Below, piece by piece: positions 42,569 through 54,620 of a stretch of 64,000 nucleotides of DNA. This DNA is from JALORV01 sp963703945 (GTDB taxonomy: Bacteria; Pseudomonadota; Gammaproteobacteria; Burkholderiales; Burkholderiaceae_F): positions 1 to 64,000 of the forward strand of contig CAVPGM010000009.1 in NCBI GenBank assembly GCA_963703945.1, in the 5' to 3' direction. The translations under genes were made by a program, and so were the position numbers. Positions within the stretch are counted from its first letter, which is position 1; each line of letters opens with the position of its first letter. The notes under the pieces are model-generated. The model saw nothing but the letters and a program-made list of their open reading frames with translations, was not told the origin of the DNA and searched no databases.

Positions 42569-45334
42569 ATGCTCGCGGCCCCGCTGGTCATCGTCGCATC
42601 GTTCGCGTACTTGCTGCTGCTGTTCGCGGTGGCGTGGATCGGCGACCGCCGCGCACAGCAGGGACGCTCGATCATCGATAACGCCTGGATCTACGCGCTG
42701 TCGATGGCGGTCTACTGCACCGCGTGGACCTACTTCGGCAGCGTGGGTCGCGCCGCCTCGGGTGGGGTCTGGTTTCTGCCGATCTACCTCGGCCCCACCC
42801 TGGCGATGGTGCTGGCGTGGATGGTGGTGCGCAAGATGATCCGCATTGCCAAGACCTACCGCATCACCTCGATTGCGGACTTCGTCGCCAGCCGTTACGG
42901 CAAGAGCCCGCTGCTGGCCGGGCTGGTGACGCTGATCACCGTGGTCGGCATCGTGCCTTACATCGCGCTGCAGCTGAAAGCCGTCTCGACCGGCTACGCG
43001 CTGCTGACCACGCCGCTCGGCGAGAGTGCTCCTGCAGTCGGTGACTGGTGGCGCGACAGCACCTTGTACGTCGCGCTGCTGCTGGCCGGCTTCACGGTCG
43101 TGTTCGGCACTCGGCACCTGGACACGACTGAGCGCCACGAAGGCATGGTGGCCGCGATCGCATTCGAGTCGATCGTCAAGCTGCTGGCCTTCATTGCCGT
43201 CGGAGTATTCGTCACGTGGGGAATGTTTGGCGGTCCGGACGATCTCTTCGGGCGAGCGCAGGAGCTACCCGGCGTCAAAAGCCTGCTCAGCCTGGGACAG
43301 GGCAAGTCCTTCGCCTACGAGCAATGGTTCGCACTGACGGTGCTCTCGATGCTCTCGGTGATCTTTCTTCCGAGGCAGTTCCAGGTCATGGTGGTCGAGA
43401 ACGTCAACGAACGTCACCTCAAGCGGGCGGCGTGGGCGTTTCCGCTGTACATGCTGCTGATCAACGTCTTCGTGCTGCCGATCGCGGTCGGCGGGCTGCT
43501 GCACTTCGGTCCGGCCAATGTGAACGCCGACAGCTTCGTACTTTCACTACCGCTGTCGCTGAACCAGCCGATGCTTGCACTGGCCGCATTCATCGGTGGT
43601 CTGTCCGCCGCCACTGGCATGGTCATTGTCGAGGCGATCGCGGTTTCGACGATGGTCTGCAACGACCTCGTGATGCCGTTGCTGCTGCGTACCCGGCGCT
43701 TCGGCAGCCGCGCCGGAGGCGACTTGACCGGCACGCTGCTGGGCATCCGGCGCGCGGCGATCTTCGCCGTGCTGCTGCTCGGCTACCTCTACTTCCACCT
43801 CGCCGGCGAAGCCTATGCGCTGGTCAGCATCGGCCTGATCAGCTTCGCGGCCGTGGCGCAGTTCGCGCCGGCGATGCTGGGCGGCATGTACTGGAGGGGC
43901 GGCACGCGCGGCGGCGCGCTGGCCGGGCTGATTTGCGGATTCGGACTGTGGGTGTACACGCTGATGCTGCCGTCGATCGCCAAGTCGGGCTGGTGGCAGA
44001 CCGACTTTGTCTCGAACGGACTGTGGGGCATCGCGCTCCTGAAGCCTGAGCAGTTGCTTGGACTGTCCGGCCTCGACGGCCTGACCCATTCCCTGTTCTG
44101 GAGCCTGCTCGCGAACGTCGGTGCCTACGTTGCCGTGTCGCTCGCGCACACACCGTCCGCTCAGGAAACCAGCCAGGCGCTGCTCTTCGTCGACGTGTTC
44201 CAGCGCACCGAGGACGGCAAAGGCAGGCCGGTGTTCTGGCGTGGCCGTGCCGAAGTATCCGAGCTGCTGTCGCTGGTCGGCCGCTTCCTCGGCATGGAGC
44301 CGGCGCGTCACATGTTCGAGGACTATGCGAGGCGGGTCGGCGTCGCGCGCATCGATCAGATTCCGCCCGACGCGCGGCTGGTCCAGTTCGTCGAGACGCA
44401 GCTTGCGGGCGCGATCGGCAGCGCCTCGGCACGCGTGATGGTGGCTTCAGCGGTCGAGGAGGAAGCGCTCGGCCTCGACGACGTGATGCGTATCCTCGAC
44501 GAAGCGTCGCAACTGCGCGCCTATTCGCGCGAGCTGGAAGAAAAATCTCTTTCGCTGCAGCGGGCGACCGCCGAATTGCGCGCCGCCAACGAACAGTTGA
44601 AGAGCCTGGACAGGCTCAAGGACGATTTCATGTCGTCAGTCACGCACGAACTTCGCACGCCGCTGACCTCGATCCGTGCATTGGCAGAGCTGATGGTCGA
44701 CGAGTCCGCGATGGGCGACGAGCAGCGCCACCAGTTCCTCGGCATCATCGTCGCCGAGACCGAACGACTGTCGCGGCTGGTCAACCAGGTGCTCGACATG
44801 GCCAAGATCGAGTCCGGCAGTTTCGAGTGGCGCAACAGCGAAGTCGATATGCGCGCCTTGCTTTCGCAGGCCGAGCAGACGACGAGCGAGATGTTCCGCG
44901 AGCGCGGCGCGACGCTCACGTTGACGTTGCCCGAGCACGTGCCCACGCTGCTGGCCGACCCGGACCGCCTGATGCAGGTCATGCTGAACTTGCTGTCGAA
45001 CGCGGCCAAGTTCGTGCCGAACGAAGGCGGCCGGGTCGAGATGCGATTGACATCGGACACAAAGGGCGTAAGGGTCGAGGTGCAGGACAACGGCCCCGGG
45101 GTGCCGGATGAACAGCAGGCATTGATCTTCGAGAAGTTCCATCAGGGCGGCGACGCGACGCGCCGGCCACAGGGAACCGGGCTGGGACTGCCGATCAGCC
45201 GCCAGATCGTCGAGCATTTTGGCGGACGCCTGTGGCTGCGGTCCGTTCCCGGGCAGGGAGCGTGCTTCGCCTTCGAACTGCCGTGGAGCCACAACGAGGA
45301 CCTCGTTTCGACCGCGCCGGAAGCCATCCAATGA
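42569..45334 (+). CDS. CbrA-like hybrid of sodium/solute symporter and histidine kinase
   Basis: A 921-residue sensor. The N-terminal ~560 residues form an SSS-type transporter domain with 12-13 helices (TYRITSIADFVASRYGKSPL, LPRQFQVMVVENVNERHLKR). A coiled coil (LEEKSLSLQRATAELRAANEQ in part) leads to the kinase: H-box SVTHELRTPLTSIRALAEL, N-box QVMLNLLSNAAKFVP, G1 VQDNGPGVPDEQ, F FEKFHQGG, G2 GTGLGLPISRQIVEHFGG. This is the CbrA architecture, coupling transport or solute sensing to phosphorelay. The receiver gene overlaps by four bases. Start ATG 42569 follows the small membrane gene; the frame is open upstream but not homologous. Confidence 0.92.
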   Translation: MLAAPLVIVASFAYLLLLFAVAWIGDRRAQQGRSIIDNAWIYALSMAVYCTAWTYFGSVGRAASGGVWFLPIYLGPTLAMVLAWMVVRKMIRIAKTYRITSIADFVASRYGKSPLLAGLVTLITVVGIVPYIALQLKAVSTGYALLTTPLGESAPAVGDWWRDSTLYVALLLAGFTVVFGTRHLDTTERHEGMVAAIAFESIVKLLAFIAVGVFVTWGMFGGPDDLFGRAQELPGVKSLLSLGQGKSFAYEQWFALTVLSMLSVIFLPRQFQVMVVENVNERHLKRAAWAFPLYMLLINVFVLPIAVGGLLHFGPANVNADSFVLSLPLSLNQPMLALAAFIGGLSAATGMVIVEAIAVSTMVCNDLVMPLLLRTRRFGSRAGGDLTGTLLGIRRAAIFAVLLLGYLYFHLAGEAYALVSIGLISFAAVAQFAPAMLGGMYWRGGTRGGALAGLICGFGLWVYTLMLPSIAKSGWWQTDFVSNGLWGIALLKPEQLLGLSGLDGLTHSLFWSLLANVGAYVAVSLAHTPSAQETSQALLFVDVFQRTEDGKGRPVFWRGRAEVSELLSLVGRFLGMEPARHMFEDYARRVGVARIDQIPPDARLVQFVETQLAGAIGSASARVMVASAVEEEALGLDDVMRILDEASQLRAYSRELEEKSLSLQRATAELRAANEQLKSLDRLKDDFMSSVTHELRTPLTSIRALAELMVDESAMGDEQRHQFLGIIVAETERLSRLVNQVLDMAKIESGSFEWRNSEVDMRALLSQAEQTTSEMFRERGATLTLTLPEHVPTLLADPDRLMQVMLNLLSNAAKFVPNEGGRVEMRLTSDTKGVRVEVQDNGPGVPDEQQALIFEKFHQGGDATRRPQGTGLGLPISRQIVEHFGGRLWLRSVPGQGACFAFELPWSHNEDLVSTAPEAIQ

Positions 45335-45705
45335 GCTGCAAGATCCTGATCGCCGACGACGAGCCGAACATCCTGATCTCGCTCGAGTACCTGATGAAAC
45401 GCGAGGGCTACACCGTGAGCGTCGCGCGCGACGGCGCCGAGGCGCTCGACACGCTGCGGCGCGAGCGCCCGACGCTGGTATTGCTCGACGTGATGATGCC
45501 GGCGAAGACCGGTTTCGAGGTGTGCCAGGAGGTGCGTGCCGACGACGAACTGAAGGACACGATCATCCTGATGCTCACCGCAAAGGGCCGCGACACCGAC
45601 GTGGCCAAAGGGCTTGCACTGGGCGCCGACGACTACATCACCAAGCCATTTTCGACCAAGGAACTGGTACAGAAAGTGCGTGAGCTGCTGGCGGCGAAGA
45701 CGTGA
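45331..45705 (+). CDS. Single-domain response regulator
   Basis: A 124-residue receiver with no output domain. Acidic pocket ILIADDEPNI, phosphoacceptor in LVLLDVMMPAKTG (about Asp52), switch Thr in LMLTAKGR and the conserved Lys in YITKPFSTKEL. It overlaps the kinase stop (ATGA) and is overlapped by the next gene (GTGA). It presumably receives phosphate from the CbrA-like kinase and acts through protein contacts, perhaps with the adjacent exonuclease fusion, which is inference. Confidence 0.92.
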   Translation: MSCKILIADDEPNILISLEYLMKREGYTVSVARDGAEALDTLRRERPTLVLLDVMMPAKTGFEVCQEVRADDELKDTIILMLTAKGRDTDVAKGLALGADDYITKPFSTKELVQKVRELLAAKT

Positions 45706-47885
45706 AACTCGATAGAAGACTGCTCACCACGCTGGCCGGCGCGGTGGCCGCGGCAGCAGTGTTGCTCATGATGTGGGTCGGGCTGATCGCGGCGCTGGCG
45801 TGGGAGCCGCTGGCCCCGGACAAGCGCGATGCGCTGTTCGACCTGTTGGCCCCGAGCATTCCGGCAGCAGTGGTGGCGCTGCTGGTGATCCTCGGGCTCG
45901 TCGCTGCGTCCGTGCCGCCGCTGTACCGGCGGTGGCTCGCCGCGCCGGCGCGTCTGCTCGAACAGGCGCGCGTGCTTGTCGCCGGTGATGTGCAGCGCGA
46001 GGTCGATGCGAGCAGCGGCAACGCTGACGTGCGCGGCCTGGCGCAGGTGATCGGCGAGCTCGTGCGCCAGCGTGCACAGCTGCGCGGCGACATCGCCGCG
46101 CAGGTTGAAGAAGCCAGCCGCAACGTCGAGCAGGAACGAAGCCGGCTCGCAGCGCTGATGTCGGAACTGACCCAGAGCGTCGTGGTGTGCAATCTGGACG
46201 GACGCATACTGCTGTACAACAACCGCGCGCGCGTGCAGTTTCGAACACTGTCTCAGACCCCTACGCTGGCTGACGGCGCCGAGCTGATCGGCCTGGGACG
46301 CTCGATCTACGCCGTGTTCGACCGCAGTTTGGTCGCGCACGCGCTTGAGAACATCCAGCACCGCCTGCAGCGTGGAGTGGCCAACCCATCGGCGCAGTTC
46401 GTCACGACCACGCGTGCGGGGCATCTGCTGCGCGTTCAGATGGCGCCGGTGCGCAGCACGAGCGCCGAGCCGGGTCGGGAGGCGGAGCTGAACGGTTTTG
46501 TGCTGATGCTCGACAACATCACCAGCGATTTTGAACAGGAGTCGGCGCGCGACCGGTTGCTGCACGGTCTGACCGAGGACAGCCGCGCCTCGCTCGGCAA
46601 CATGCAGGCAGCGGTCGAAGTACTCGAGGACCCTGAACTCGACGTGTCGATGCGCGAGCGCTTCCACCGTGTGATCCACGAGGAGGTGCACGCGATGAGC
46701 GGGCGCATCCGCACGCTCGCCACGCAGGCGGCACAGCAGATGAAGACGCGCTGGCCGCTGGAGGACATGCGCGGCACCGACCTGGTCGCCGCCGCGCGGA
46801 GGCGCATCGAAGCGGCCCGAGGTCTGCGAACGGATACCGCCGAAGTCGCCGACACACTTTGGCTGAAGGTCGACAGCTTCTCGCTTCTGCAGGCGCTCGC
46901 CTACCTTGCCGGGCGGCTGGCGGAGGAATACGACATCAAGATAGTGTGGCTGCGGCTGACTCCGGCGGACAAGCGCGCGCATCTGGACCTCGTCTGGAGC
47001 GGCCAGGCAGTCAGCACCGAGGCCCTGGCAAGCTGGGAGACCGACCCGATCCGCGTCGGTTCGGAAATCGGCTCGCTCAGCGTGCGCGATATCGTTCAGC
47101 GCCATGGCGGCGAGTTCTGGTTCGAGCGCGATCGACCGCGCCAGCAGGCGTTCTTCCGTTTCCTGCTGCCGCTCGCCAGCGCACAGGAGGAACTCGGTCC
47201 GTCGACCTTCGGACACCACGCGGGCCGTCCGGAGTACTACGACTTCGACCTGTTTCAGGTCACCGGACTGTCGCGCGAACTCGAAGAGCGCCGATTGATC
47301 GATTTGAGCTACACCGTATTCGACACCGAAACCACCGGGCTGGATCCGTCGGCCGGAGACGAGATCATCCAGATCGGCGCCACGCGACTGGTCAACGGCA
47401 GACTGCTGAAAGGCGAATGCTTCGAGCAGCTGGTCGACCCCCACCGCCCGATCGATGAAGCCTCGATCCCGATTCACGGCATCAAGCCGGAGATGGTGGC
47501 GGGGCAACCGACGATCGACGAGGTGCTGCCCGCGTTTCACGCGTTCGCGCAGGACACCGTGCTGGTCGCACACAACGCCGCGTTCGACATGCGCTTCCTG
47601 CAACTGAAGGAGAAAACCAGCGGAGTGCGCTTCGAGCAGCCGGTGCTCGACACGCTGTTGCTGTCGGCGCTGATGCACCCCAATCAGGAATCGCACCGGC
47701 TGGAAGAGATCGCCGAGCGCTTTGGCGTCATGATCATCGGCCGTCATACGGCGCTCGGGGACGCGATGGTGACCGCCGAGATCTTCCTCAAATTGCTCCC
47801 GCTGCTTGCCGAAATGGGCATCCACACGCTGGGCCAGGCGCGAGAGGCGACGCAGCAGACGTATTACGCGCGCCTAAAGTACTGA
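45702..47885 (+). CDS. Membrane-bound degenerate sensor-kinase fused to a DEDDh 3'-5' exonuclease
   Basis: A 727-residue fusion. Two N-terminal membrane helices are followed by a HAMP/PAS-like region (LTQSVVVCNLDGRILLYNNRARVQF in part). A kinase-like module follows without the usual H-box, and its ATPase part is degenerate (QALAYLAGRLAEE, later VRDIVQRHGGEFWFERD). The last ~190 residues are an epsilon/DnaQ-type exonuclease with all motifs: ExoI FDTETTGLDP, ExoII VLVAHNAAFDMRFL, ExoIII HTALGDAMVTAEIF. GTG start overlaps the receiver stop as GTGA. The substrate could be nucleic acid or a nucleotide; its function in acetate sensing is unknown. Confidence 0.88.
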   Translation: MKLDRRLLTTLAGAVAAAAVLLMMWVGLIAALAWEPLAPDKRDALFDLLAPSIPAAVVALLVILGLVAASVPPLYRRWLAAPARLLEQARVLVAGDVQREVDASSGNADVRGLAQVIGELVRQRAQLRGDIAAQVEEASRNVEQERSRLAALMSELTQSVVVCNLDGRILLYNNRARVQFRTLSQTPTLADGAELIGLGRSIYAVFDRSLVAHALENIQHRLQRGVANPSAQFVTTTRAGHLLRVQMAPVRSTSAEPGREAELNGFVLMLDNITSDFEQESARDRLLHGLTEDSRASLGNMQAAVEVLEDPELDVSMRERFHRVIHEEVHAMSGRIRTLATQAAQQMKTRWPLEDMRGTDLVAAARRRIEAARGLRTDTAEVADTLWLKVDSFSLLQALAYLAGRLAEEYDIKIVWLRLTPADKRAHLDLVWSGQAVSTEALASWETDPIRVGSEIGSLSVRDIVQRHGGEFWFERDRPRQQAFFRFLLPLASAQEELGPSTFGHHAGRPEYYDFDLFQVTGLSRELEERRLIDLSYTVFDTETTGLDPSAGDEIIQIGATRLVNGRLLKGECFEQLVDPHRPIDEASIPIHGIKPEMVAGQPTIDEVLPAFHAFAQDTVLVAHNAAFDMRFLQLKEKTSGVRFEQPVLDTLLLSALMHPNQESHRLEEIAERFGVMIIGRHTALGDAMVTAEIFLKLLPLLAEMGIHTLGQAREATQQTYYARLKY

Positions 47886-47936
47886 TCGGTTGACGGGCAT
47901 CGGCCGACCGCGCTCGTGTTTTTGTATCTTTGAGGC

Positions 47937-49835
47937 ATGAACCAGCCGAAAACACCGCCGCTCGTCTTCGAGGCCGTGCGCGACTTCCTCGCCAAGCACG
48001 CACCGTACTCGCAGATGCGCGAGGACGCTCTGGCGTTCCTGATTCCACGGCTCAAGCTCGCCTACTTTCCGAAGGACCGCATCATCGTCGACCGCAGCGC
48101 CGAATTCCCGCCGCTGCACATCATCCAGAGCGGCAACGTGGCCAGCGTCACCGCGGGCCTCGACACGATGCCAGATCGCGTGCTGCAGCCTGGAGACTGC
48201 TTTCCGGTCGGCGCCTTGTCTGCCGGGGGTCAGCCGACGCGCAGCTATCGAGCAACCGATGACGTCGTGGCCTACCTCCTACAGGTCGACGATTTCCAGA
48301 AGCTGCGGGCGCTTTCTCCCGAGTTCGCGGCCTACTGCGCCGAGGCAGTCACGGTGCTCGCGCAGCAGTCGCTCGCGGAGTTGCAACGCCACTACAGCCA
48401 GGTGGCATCGGATCAGCATTCACTGACGCGGCCGCTCGCGCAACTGATTCCGTCCGAACCCGTAACCTGCCTCGCGACCACCTCGCTGCGTGACGCGCTG
48501 ACGCTGATGAAGGAACACGCCGTGCGCTCGATCATCGTCGTCGACCAGGCATCGGCACCGGTGGGGGTCTTTACGCTCAACGACCTGCGTGACCGCGTTG
48601 TGCTGCAGGGTTTATCGCTCGATACCCCGGTGTCGCAGGTCATGACTCCGGACCCAATCACGCTGCCGGCAGAAGCCACCGCGGCTGAAGCGATCCAGAA
48701 CATGGCCGCGGGCGGCTTCCACCAGATGATCGTGACCGCCCACGGCAAGGTGCTCGGGACGATCTTCGAGCACGATCTGTTTGCCTTGCAGCGCGTCAGC
48801 CTGCGGCAGATCCATCATGCGATACGCTCCGCACGGTCGATCAAGGCGCTCGCGCACGTCGCCCGCGACATCCACAATCTGGCCCGCAACCTGCTGGCGC
48901 AAGGGGTTTCCGCTGAGGCGCTGACGCGGACGATCGCCGCGCTGAACGATGCACTCACTCGCGAGGTGATCAACCGGGTTCGGCAGACCCACGATCTGCA
49001 GGGCCTCGCCTGGTGCTGGCTCGCCCTCGGCAGCGAGGGCCGGAACGAGCAGACGCTGGCGACGGACCAGGACAACGCGCTGATCTTCGCCGCCCCTCCG
49101 GAAGGCGCCGAGGTTGTGCGCGCCCGCCACGAGCTGGTGGCGTTCGCGCGTGAAGTCAACGAGGCCCTGGATCAACTCGGATTCCCGCTGTGCAAGGGCA
49201 ACATCATGGCCAGCAACCCGCAATGGTGCCTGACCGAGGGGGAGTGGCGCGAGCAGTTCACGACCTGGATCAGCCAACCGACGCCGGAGCGCCTGCTCAA
49301 TGCGAACATCTTCTTCGACTTCCGCCCACTTTATGGTGAAGCGGCACTGGCCGAGCGCCTGCGCGAGTGGCTGCTGGCGCGCACTCAGGACAACAAGCTG
49401 TTCCTGCGGCTGATGGTTCAGAATGCGCTGCAGACCGAACCCCCGCTCGGCCTGATTCGGGCGTTTCAGGTGTCGGACCGGCCCGGACGTGAGGGCACGC
49501 TGGACCTGAAGAAACGGGGGGCGCGAATCTTCGTCGACGCGGCGCGGGTGTTCGCACTCGCCTCGGGATCCAGGTTCACCGGCACAGCCGACCGGCTGCG
49601 GCAGGCCGGCGAACACGTCAAGGCCGATCCGCGGCACGTCGAGGCCACTGTCGACGCGTTTCACTATCTGCAGGTGCTTCGCCTGCGCGCGCAGGAGCAC
49701 CCACACCCGGCCAATCCCAACCGCGTCGATCCGTACGCACTCAACGAGGTCGACCAGCGCATGCTGAAGGAGACCCTCCGGCAGGCGCGCAAGCTGCAGC
49801 AGCGCCTGAAGGAAACGTACTCGTTCGCTCTCTGA
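47937..49835 (+). CDS. cNMP-binding / CBS pair / DUF294 nucleotidyltransferase-like regulator
   Basis: A 632-residue soluble multidomain protein. Order: cyclic-nucleotide-binding-like jelly roll (about 20-140, LHIIQSGNVASVTAGLD), two CBS domains (about 165-290, AVRSIIVVDQASAPVGVFTLND and GFHQMIVTAHGKVLGTIFEHD in part), DUF294 nucleotidyltransferase domain (GSEGRNEQTLATDQDNALIF carries the G-S and D-x-D metal motif), and a C-terminal DUF294_C helical domain. Such proteins neighbour acetate permeases in many proteobacteria. It likely senses adenine nucleotides and modifies or binds a partner; target unknown. Confidence 0.9.
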   Translation: MNQPKTPPLVFEAVRDFLAKHAPYSQMREDALAFLIPRLKLAYFPKDRIIVDRSAEFPPLHIIQSGNVASVTAGLDTMPDRVLQPGDCFPVGALSAGGQPTRSYRATDDVVAYLLQVDDFQKLRALSPEFAAYCAEAVTVLAQQSLAELQRHYSQVASDQHSLTRPLAQLIPSEPVTCLATTSLRDALTLMKEHAVRSIIVVDQASAPVGVFTLNDLRDRVVLQGLSLDTPVSQVMTPDPITLPAEATAAEAIQNMAAGGFHQMIVTAHGKVLGTIFEHDLFALQRVSLRQIHHAIRSARSIKALAHVARDIHNLARNLLAQGVSAEALTRTIAALNDALTREVINRVRQTHDLQGLAWCWLALGSEGRNEQTLATDQDNALIFAAPPEGAEVVRARHELVAFAREVNEALDQLGFPLCKGNIMASNPQWCLTEGEWREQFTTWISQPTPERLLNANIFFDFRPLYGEAALAERLREWLLARTQDNKLFLRLMVQNALQTEPPLGLIRAFQVSDRPGREGTLDLKKRGARIFVDAARVFALASGSRFTGTADRLRQAGEHVKADPRHVEATVDAFHYLQVLRLRAQEHPHPANPNRVDPYALNEVDQRMLKETLRQARKLQQRLKETYSFAL

Positions 49836-49896
49836 TGCGCGACATGCAATGTCGGCTGCCGGACCAGGTCGCACGGAGCTGCTGCCGTTAGCGCGT

Positions 49897-50004
49897 TCAA
49901 TTCGGATTCTCTGCGGGCCAGCCAGTTTCCTCGGCGATCCGCGCCCATGTTCGCCAGGCGAGAAAATGATCGGCCTCTGTGTCGGAGCAGGGCGTCGTCC
50001 ACAT
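49897..50004 (-). CDS. Possible 35-residue small protein downstream of clpB
   Basis: A short minus-strand frame reads MWTTPCSDTEADHFLAWRTW, then ARIAEETGWPAENPN. The sequence looks protein-like rather than random, but there is no ribosome site and no known family. The frame is open upstream towards clpB without a good start. It could be a real small protein, the tail of a degraded gene, or chance. The rest of 49836-50076 shows nothing recognisable. Confidence 0.25.
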   Translation of the reverse strand: MWTTPCSDTEADHFLAWRTWARIAEETGWPAENPN

Positions 50005-50076
50005 CGCTAGAAGGTGCGGGCCGGCCGCCCGGCAGGCGCTTCGCGCGGCAGCCCGGTGGCGTGCACCCGCCGTCTG

Positions 50077-52662
<2,586 letters not shown>

Positions 52663-52697
52663 GCGGTCTCCCCCGAGAACACGAACAGCTCGTCAGG

Positions 52698-52726
52698 TAA
52701 GTGAGGCGGCGTGCGGGGTTTTCAAG
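52698..52726 (-). promoter_or_regulatory. Sigma32 (heat-shock) promoter of clpB
   Basis: Reading the minus strand: CTTGAAA (-35), a 13-base spacer, then CCTCACTTA (-10). The sigma32 consensus is CTTGAAA with CCCCATNTA at a similar spacing. The -35 is perfect and the -10 matches at seven of nine positions if N is given as T. The -10 ends 36 bases before the clpB ATG. Confidence 0.8.
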
Positions 52727-52816
52727 CGCCGGAGGGCGGCGGGCGCTTTGCTAGGATCGACGCCGGTGGATTCGGCGCGATTTCGTTGGATCGATGAAGC
52801 GATCGGCGTAGCGCCG

Positions 52817-54616
52817 GTGCGATCTCATGCACGCACGGTGCATCCGGTCCTGCTGAGCCTCGCCCTGGCTGCGATGCTTGCGATTCCGACTCCAGGCTGC
52901 GCGCAGGAATCGGGCACTGAGTCCGAAGGCGAGCGCCTCGTCGTCGCCACGGGGGTCAGCGGTCGAACTGCCGACGCACTGGAGCTCGTGCTTTCGCGCT
53001 ACAGGCTCGCACCCGAAGCCGACGAAGCCGACGAGGAACGTGAACTGCGGCGTGCGGAACGCGCCGCGACCGAATCCTTGGCCACCGAGGGGTACTACAG
53101 CCCCCGCCTGCGCTTCGAGCTGAACCCTTCCGCGCCGCCCAGATATCGACTGGTGGTCGAGCCTGGCCCTCTGACTCTGGTGACTGCCATCGAACTCGAG
53201 TTTCGCGGTGCATTGACCGAGCCGGCATTCGCGGCGAGGGCGGCAGCGTTGCGCAAGGGCTGGACGCTGCCGGTAGGCGCGGCCTTTCGCAGTGCCGACT
53301 GGGACGCTGCGAAGGCGAAGCTGTTGCAGGCGACGACGGCACGCGACTTCGCGGCGGCGATCATCACCGACTCGAGCGCGGAAGTCGACGCCTCGACTGC
53401 GGGCGCCGTGCTCAAGGTCGAACTCGACAGCGGCCCGGCGTTTCGCGTCGGCCCGATCCAGATTACGGGGTTGCAGAAGTATCCAGCCAACCTGGTCGAG
53501 CGCTTAAGTCCATTCAAGCGCGGCGATCCCTATGACCGTGTGCAACTGGTCGAATTCCAGCAGGCCCTGCAGGAGACGCCGTACTTTTCAAGCGTGGTCG
53601 CGACCATCGATCTGGATCCCGCTACTTCGGCCGATGCTCCGCTGAAGATCGAAGTGCGCGAATCGCTGACCAAGCGCGTCGCAGTCGGCGTGGGTTTCGC
53701 AACGGACACCGGAGCGCACCTCGAGGCGGTGTATCGCCAGACGCTCCTGTTCGGCCGTCCCTATTCATCGCAGACCGGTTTCCGTGTCGACAAGACCGGC
53801 GAGTACGCGTTCACCGATCTGATCTTTCCACCTCACCCCGGTGGCGTCCGTGACAGCGTGGGCGTTCTCTACGAGAATTCCGAAATCGAGAATCTCAGCG
53901 TCAACCGCTGGGGACTGGGTGCGGCACGCTCCAAGCTGACCGGGCCACGCGATGGCCGCAACGTCGAAACGCAGCTGGCGGTGAACTTCGAGCACGAACG
54001 GCGCAAGACCCCGCTCGATCCGGCCATCACGCTCGACGTGCTGTCGACGTCCTACACCTGGAAGCGTCGCGACGTCGACGACATCACGCTTCCTCGCCGG
54101 GGAAACCTGCTAGAGCTGCAGGGCTCGGTCGGTGCCGGCGGCTTCTCGGTCGATGACACTTTTGTGCGCGCGTTCGGCAGCATCGTCCAGTTCTTCCCGG
54201 TCGGCGCGCGCGACACGCTGATCCTGCGCGGACAGCTCGGCGGAGTGGTTGCTGAAAGCACAAACGCGGTGCCCAACAAGTTCCTGTTCCGCACCGGTGG
54301 CGCGCTGACGGTGCGTGGCTACGACTTCGAAAGCCTGGGGGTCGAACAGGGTGGCGCGATCGTCGGCGGGCGCGCGCTCGCAGTAGCGTCGATCGAATAC
54401 GTGAAATGGCTACAGAAGTGGGACGGCAACTGGGGCGTGGCGGCCTTCGTCGACGCCGGCGATGCCGCAGCGCGCTTCAACGACCTCGATCCCGCGCTGG
54501 GCTACGGGCTCGGCGTGCGCTGGCGCACGCCGGCCGGTCCGCTGGCCATGGACGTGGCCTGGGGCGAGCGCTTCCAGCAACTGCGGGTCCAGTTTTCGGT
54601 CGCGATCGCGTTCTAG
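52817..54616 (+). CDS. tamA: TamA-like outer-membrane translocation/assembly protein (Omp85 family)
   Basis: About 599 residues. A signal peptide (VLLSLALAAMLAIPTPGCAQ) precedes POTRA domains (about residues 40-270; YSPRLRFELNPS, FRVGPIQITGLQKYP, FKRGDPYDRVQLVEFQQAL). The 16-strand barrel follows, with RTGGALTVRGYDFESLG (the Omp85 loop-6 RGY motif) and C-terminal VQFSVAIAF. GTG 52817 gives a normal signal peptide; GTG 52766 and 52838 are alternatives. tamB starts four bases after the stop. Confidence 0.9.
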   Translation: MRSHARTVHPVLLSLALAAMLAIPTPGCAQESGTESEGERLVVATGVSGRTADALELVLSRYRLAPEADEADEERELRRAERAATESLATEGYYSPRLRFELNPSAPPRYRLVVEPGPLTLVTAIELEFRGALTEPAFAARAAALRKGWTLPVGAAFRSADWDAAKAKLLQATTARDFAAAIITDSSAEVDASTAGAVLKVELDSGPAFRVGPIQITGLQKYPANLVERLSPFKRGDPYDRVQLVEFQQALQETPYFSSVVATIDLDPATSADAPLKIEVRESLTKRVAVGVGFATDTGAHLEAVYRQTLLFGRPYSSQTGFRVDKTGEYAFTDLIFPPHPGGVRDSVGVLYENSEIENLSVNRWGLGAARSKLTGPRDGRNVETQLAVNFEHERRKTPLDPAITLDVLSTSYTWKRRDVDDITLPRRGNLLELQGSVGAGGFSVDDTFVRAFGSIVQFFPVGARDTLILRGQLGGVVAESTNAVPNKFLFRTGGALTVRGYDFESLGVEQGGAIVGGRALAVASIEYVKWLQKWDGNWGVAAFVDAGDAAARFNDLDPALGYGLGVRWRTPAGPLAMDVAWGERFQQLRVQFSVAIAF

Positions 54617-54620
54617 GCTG

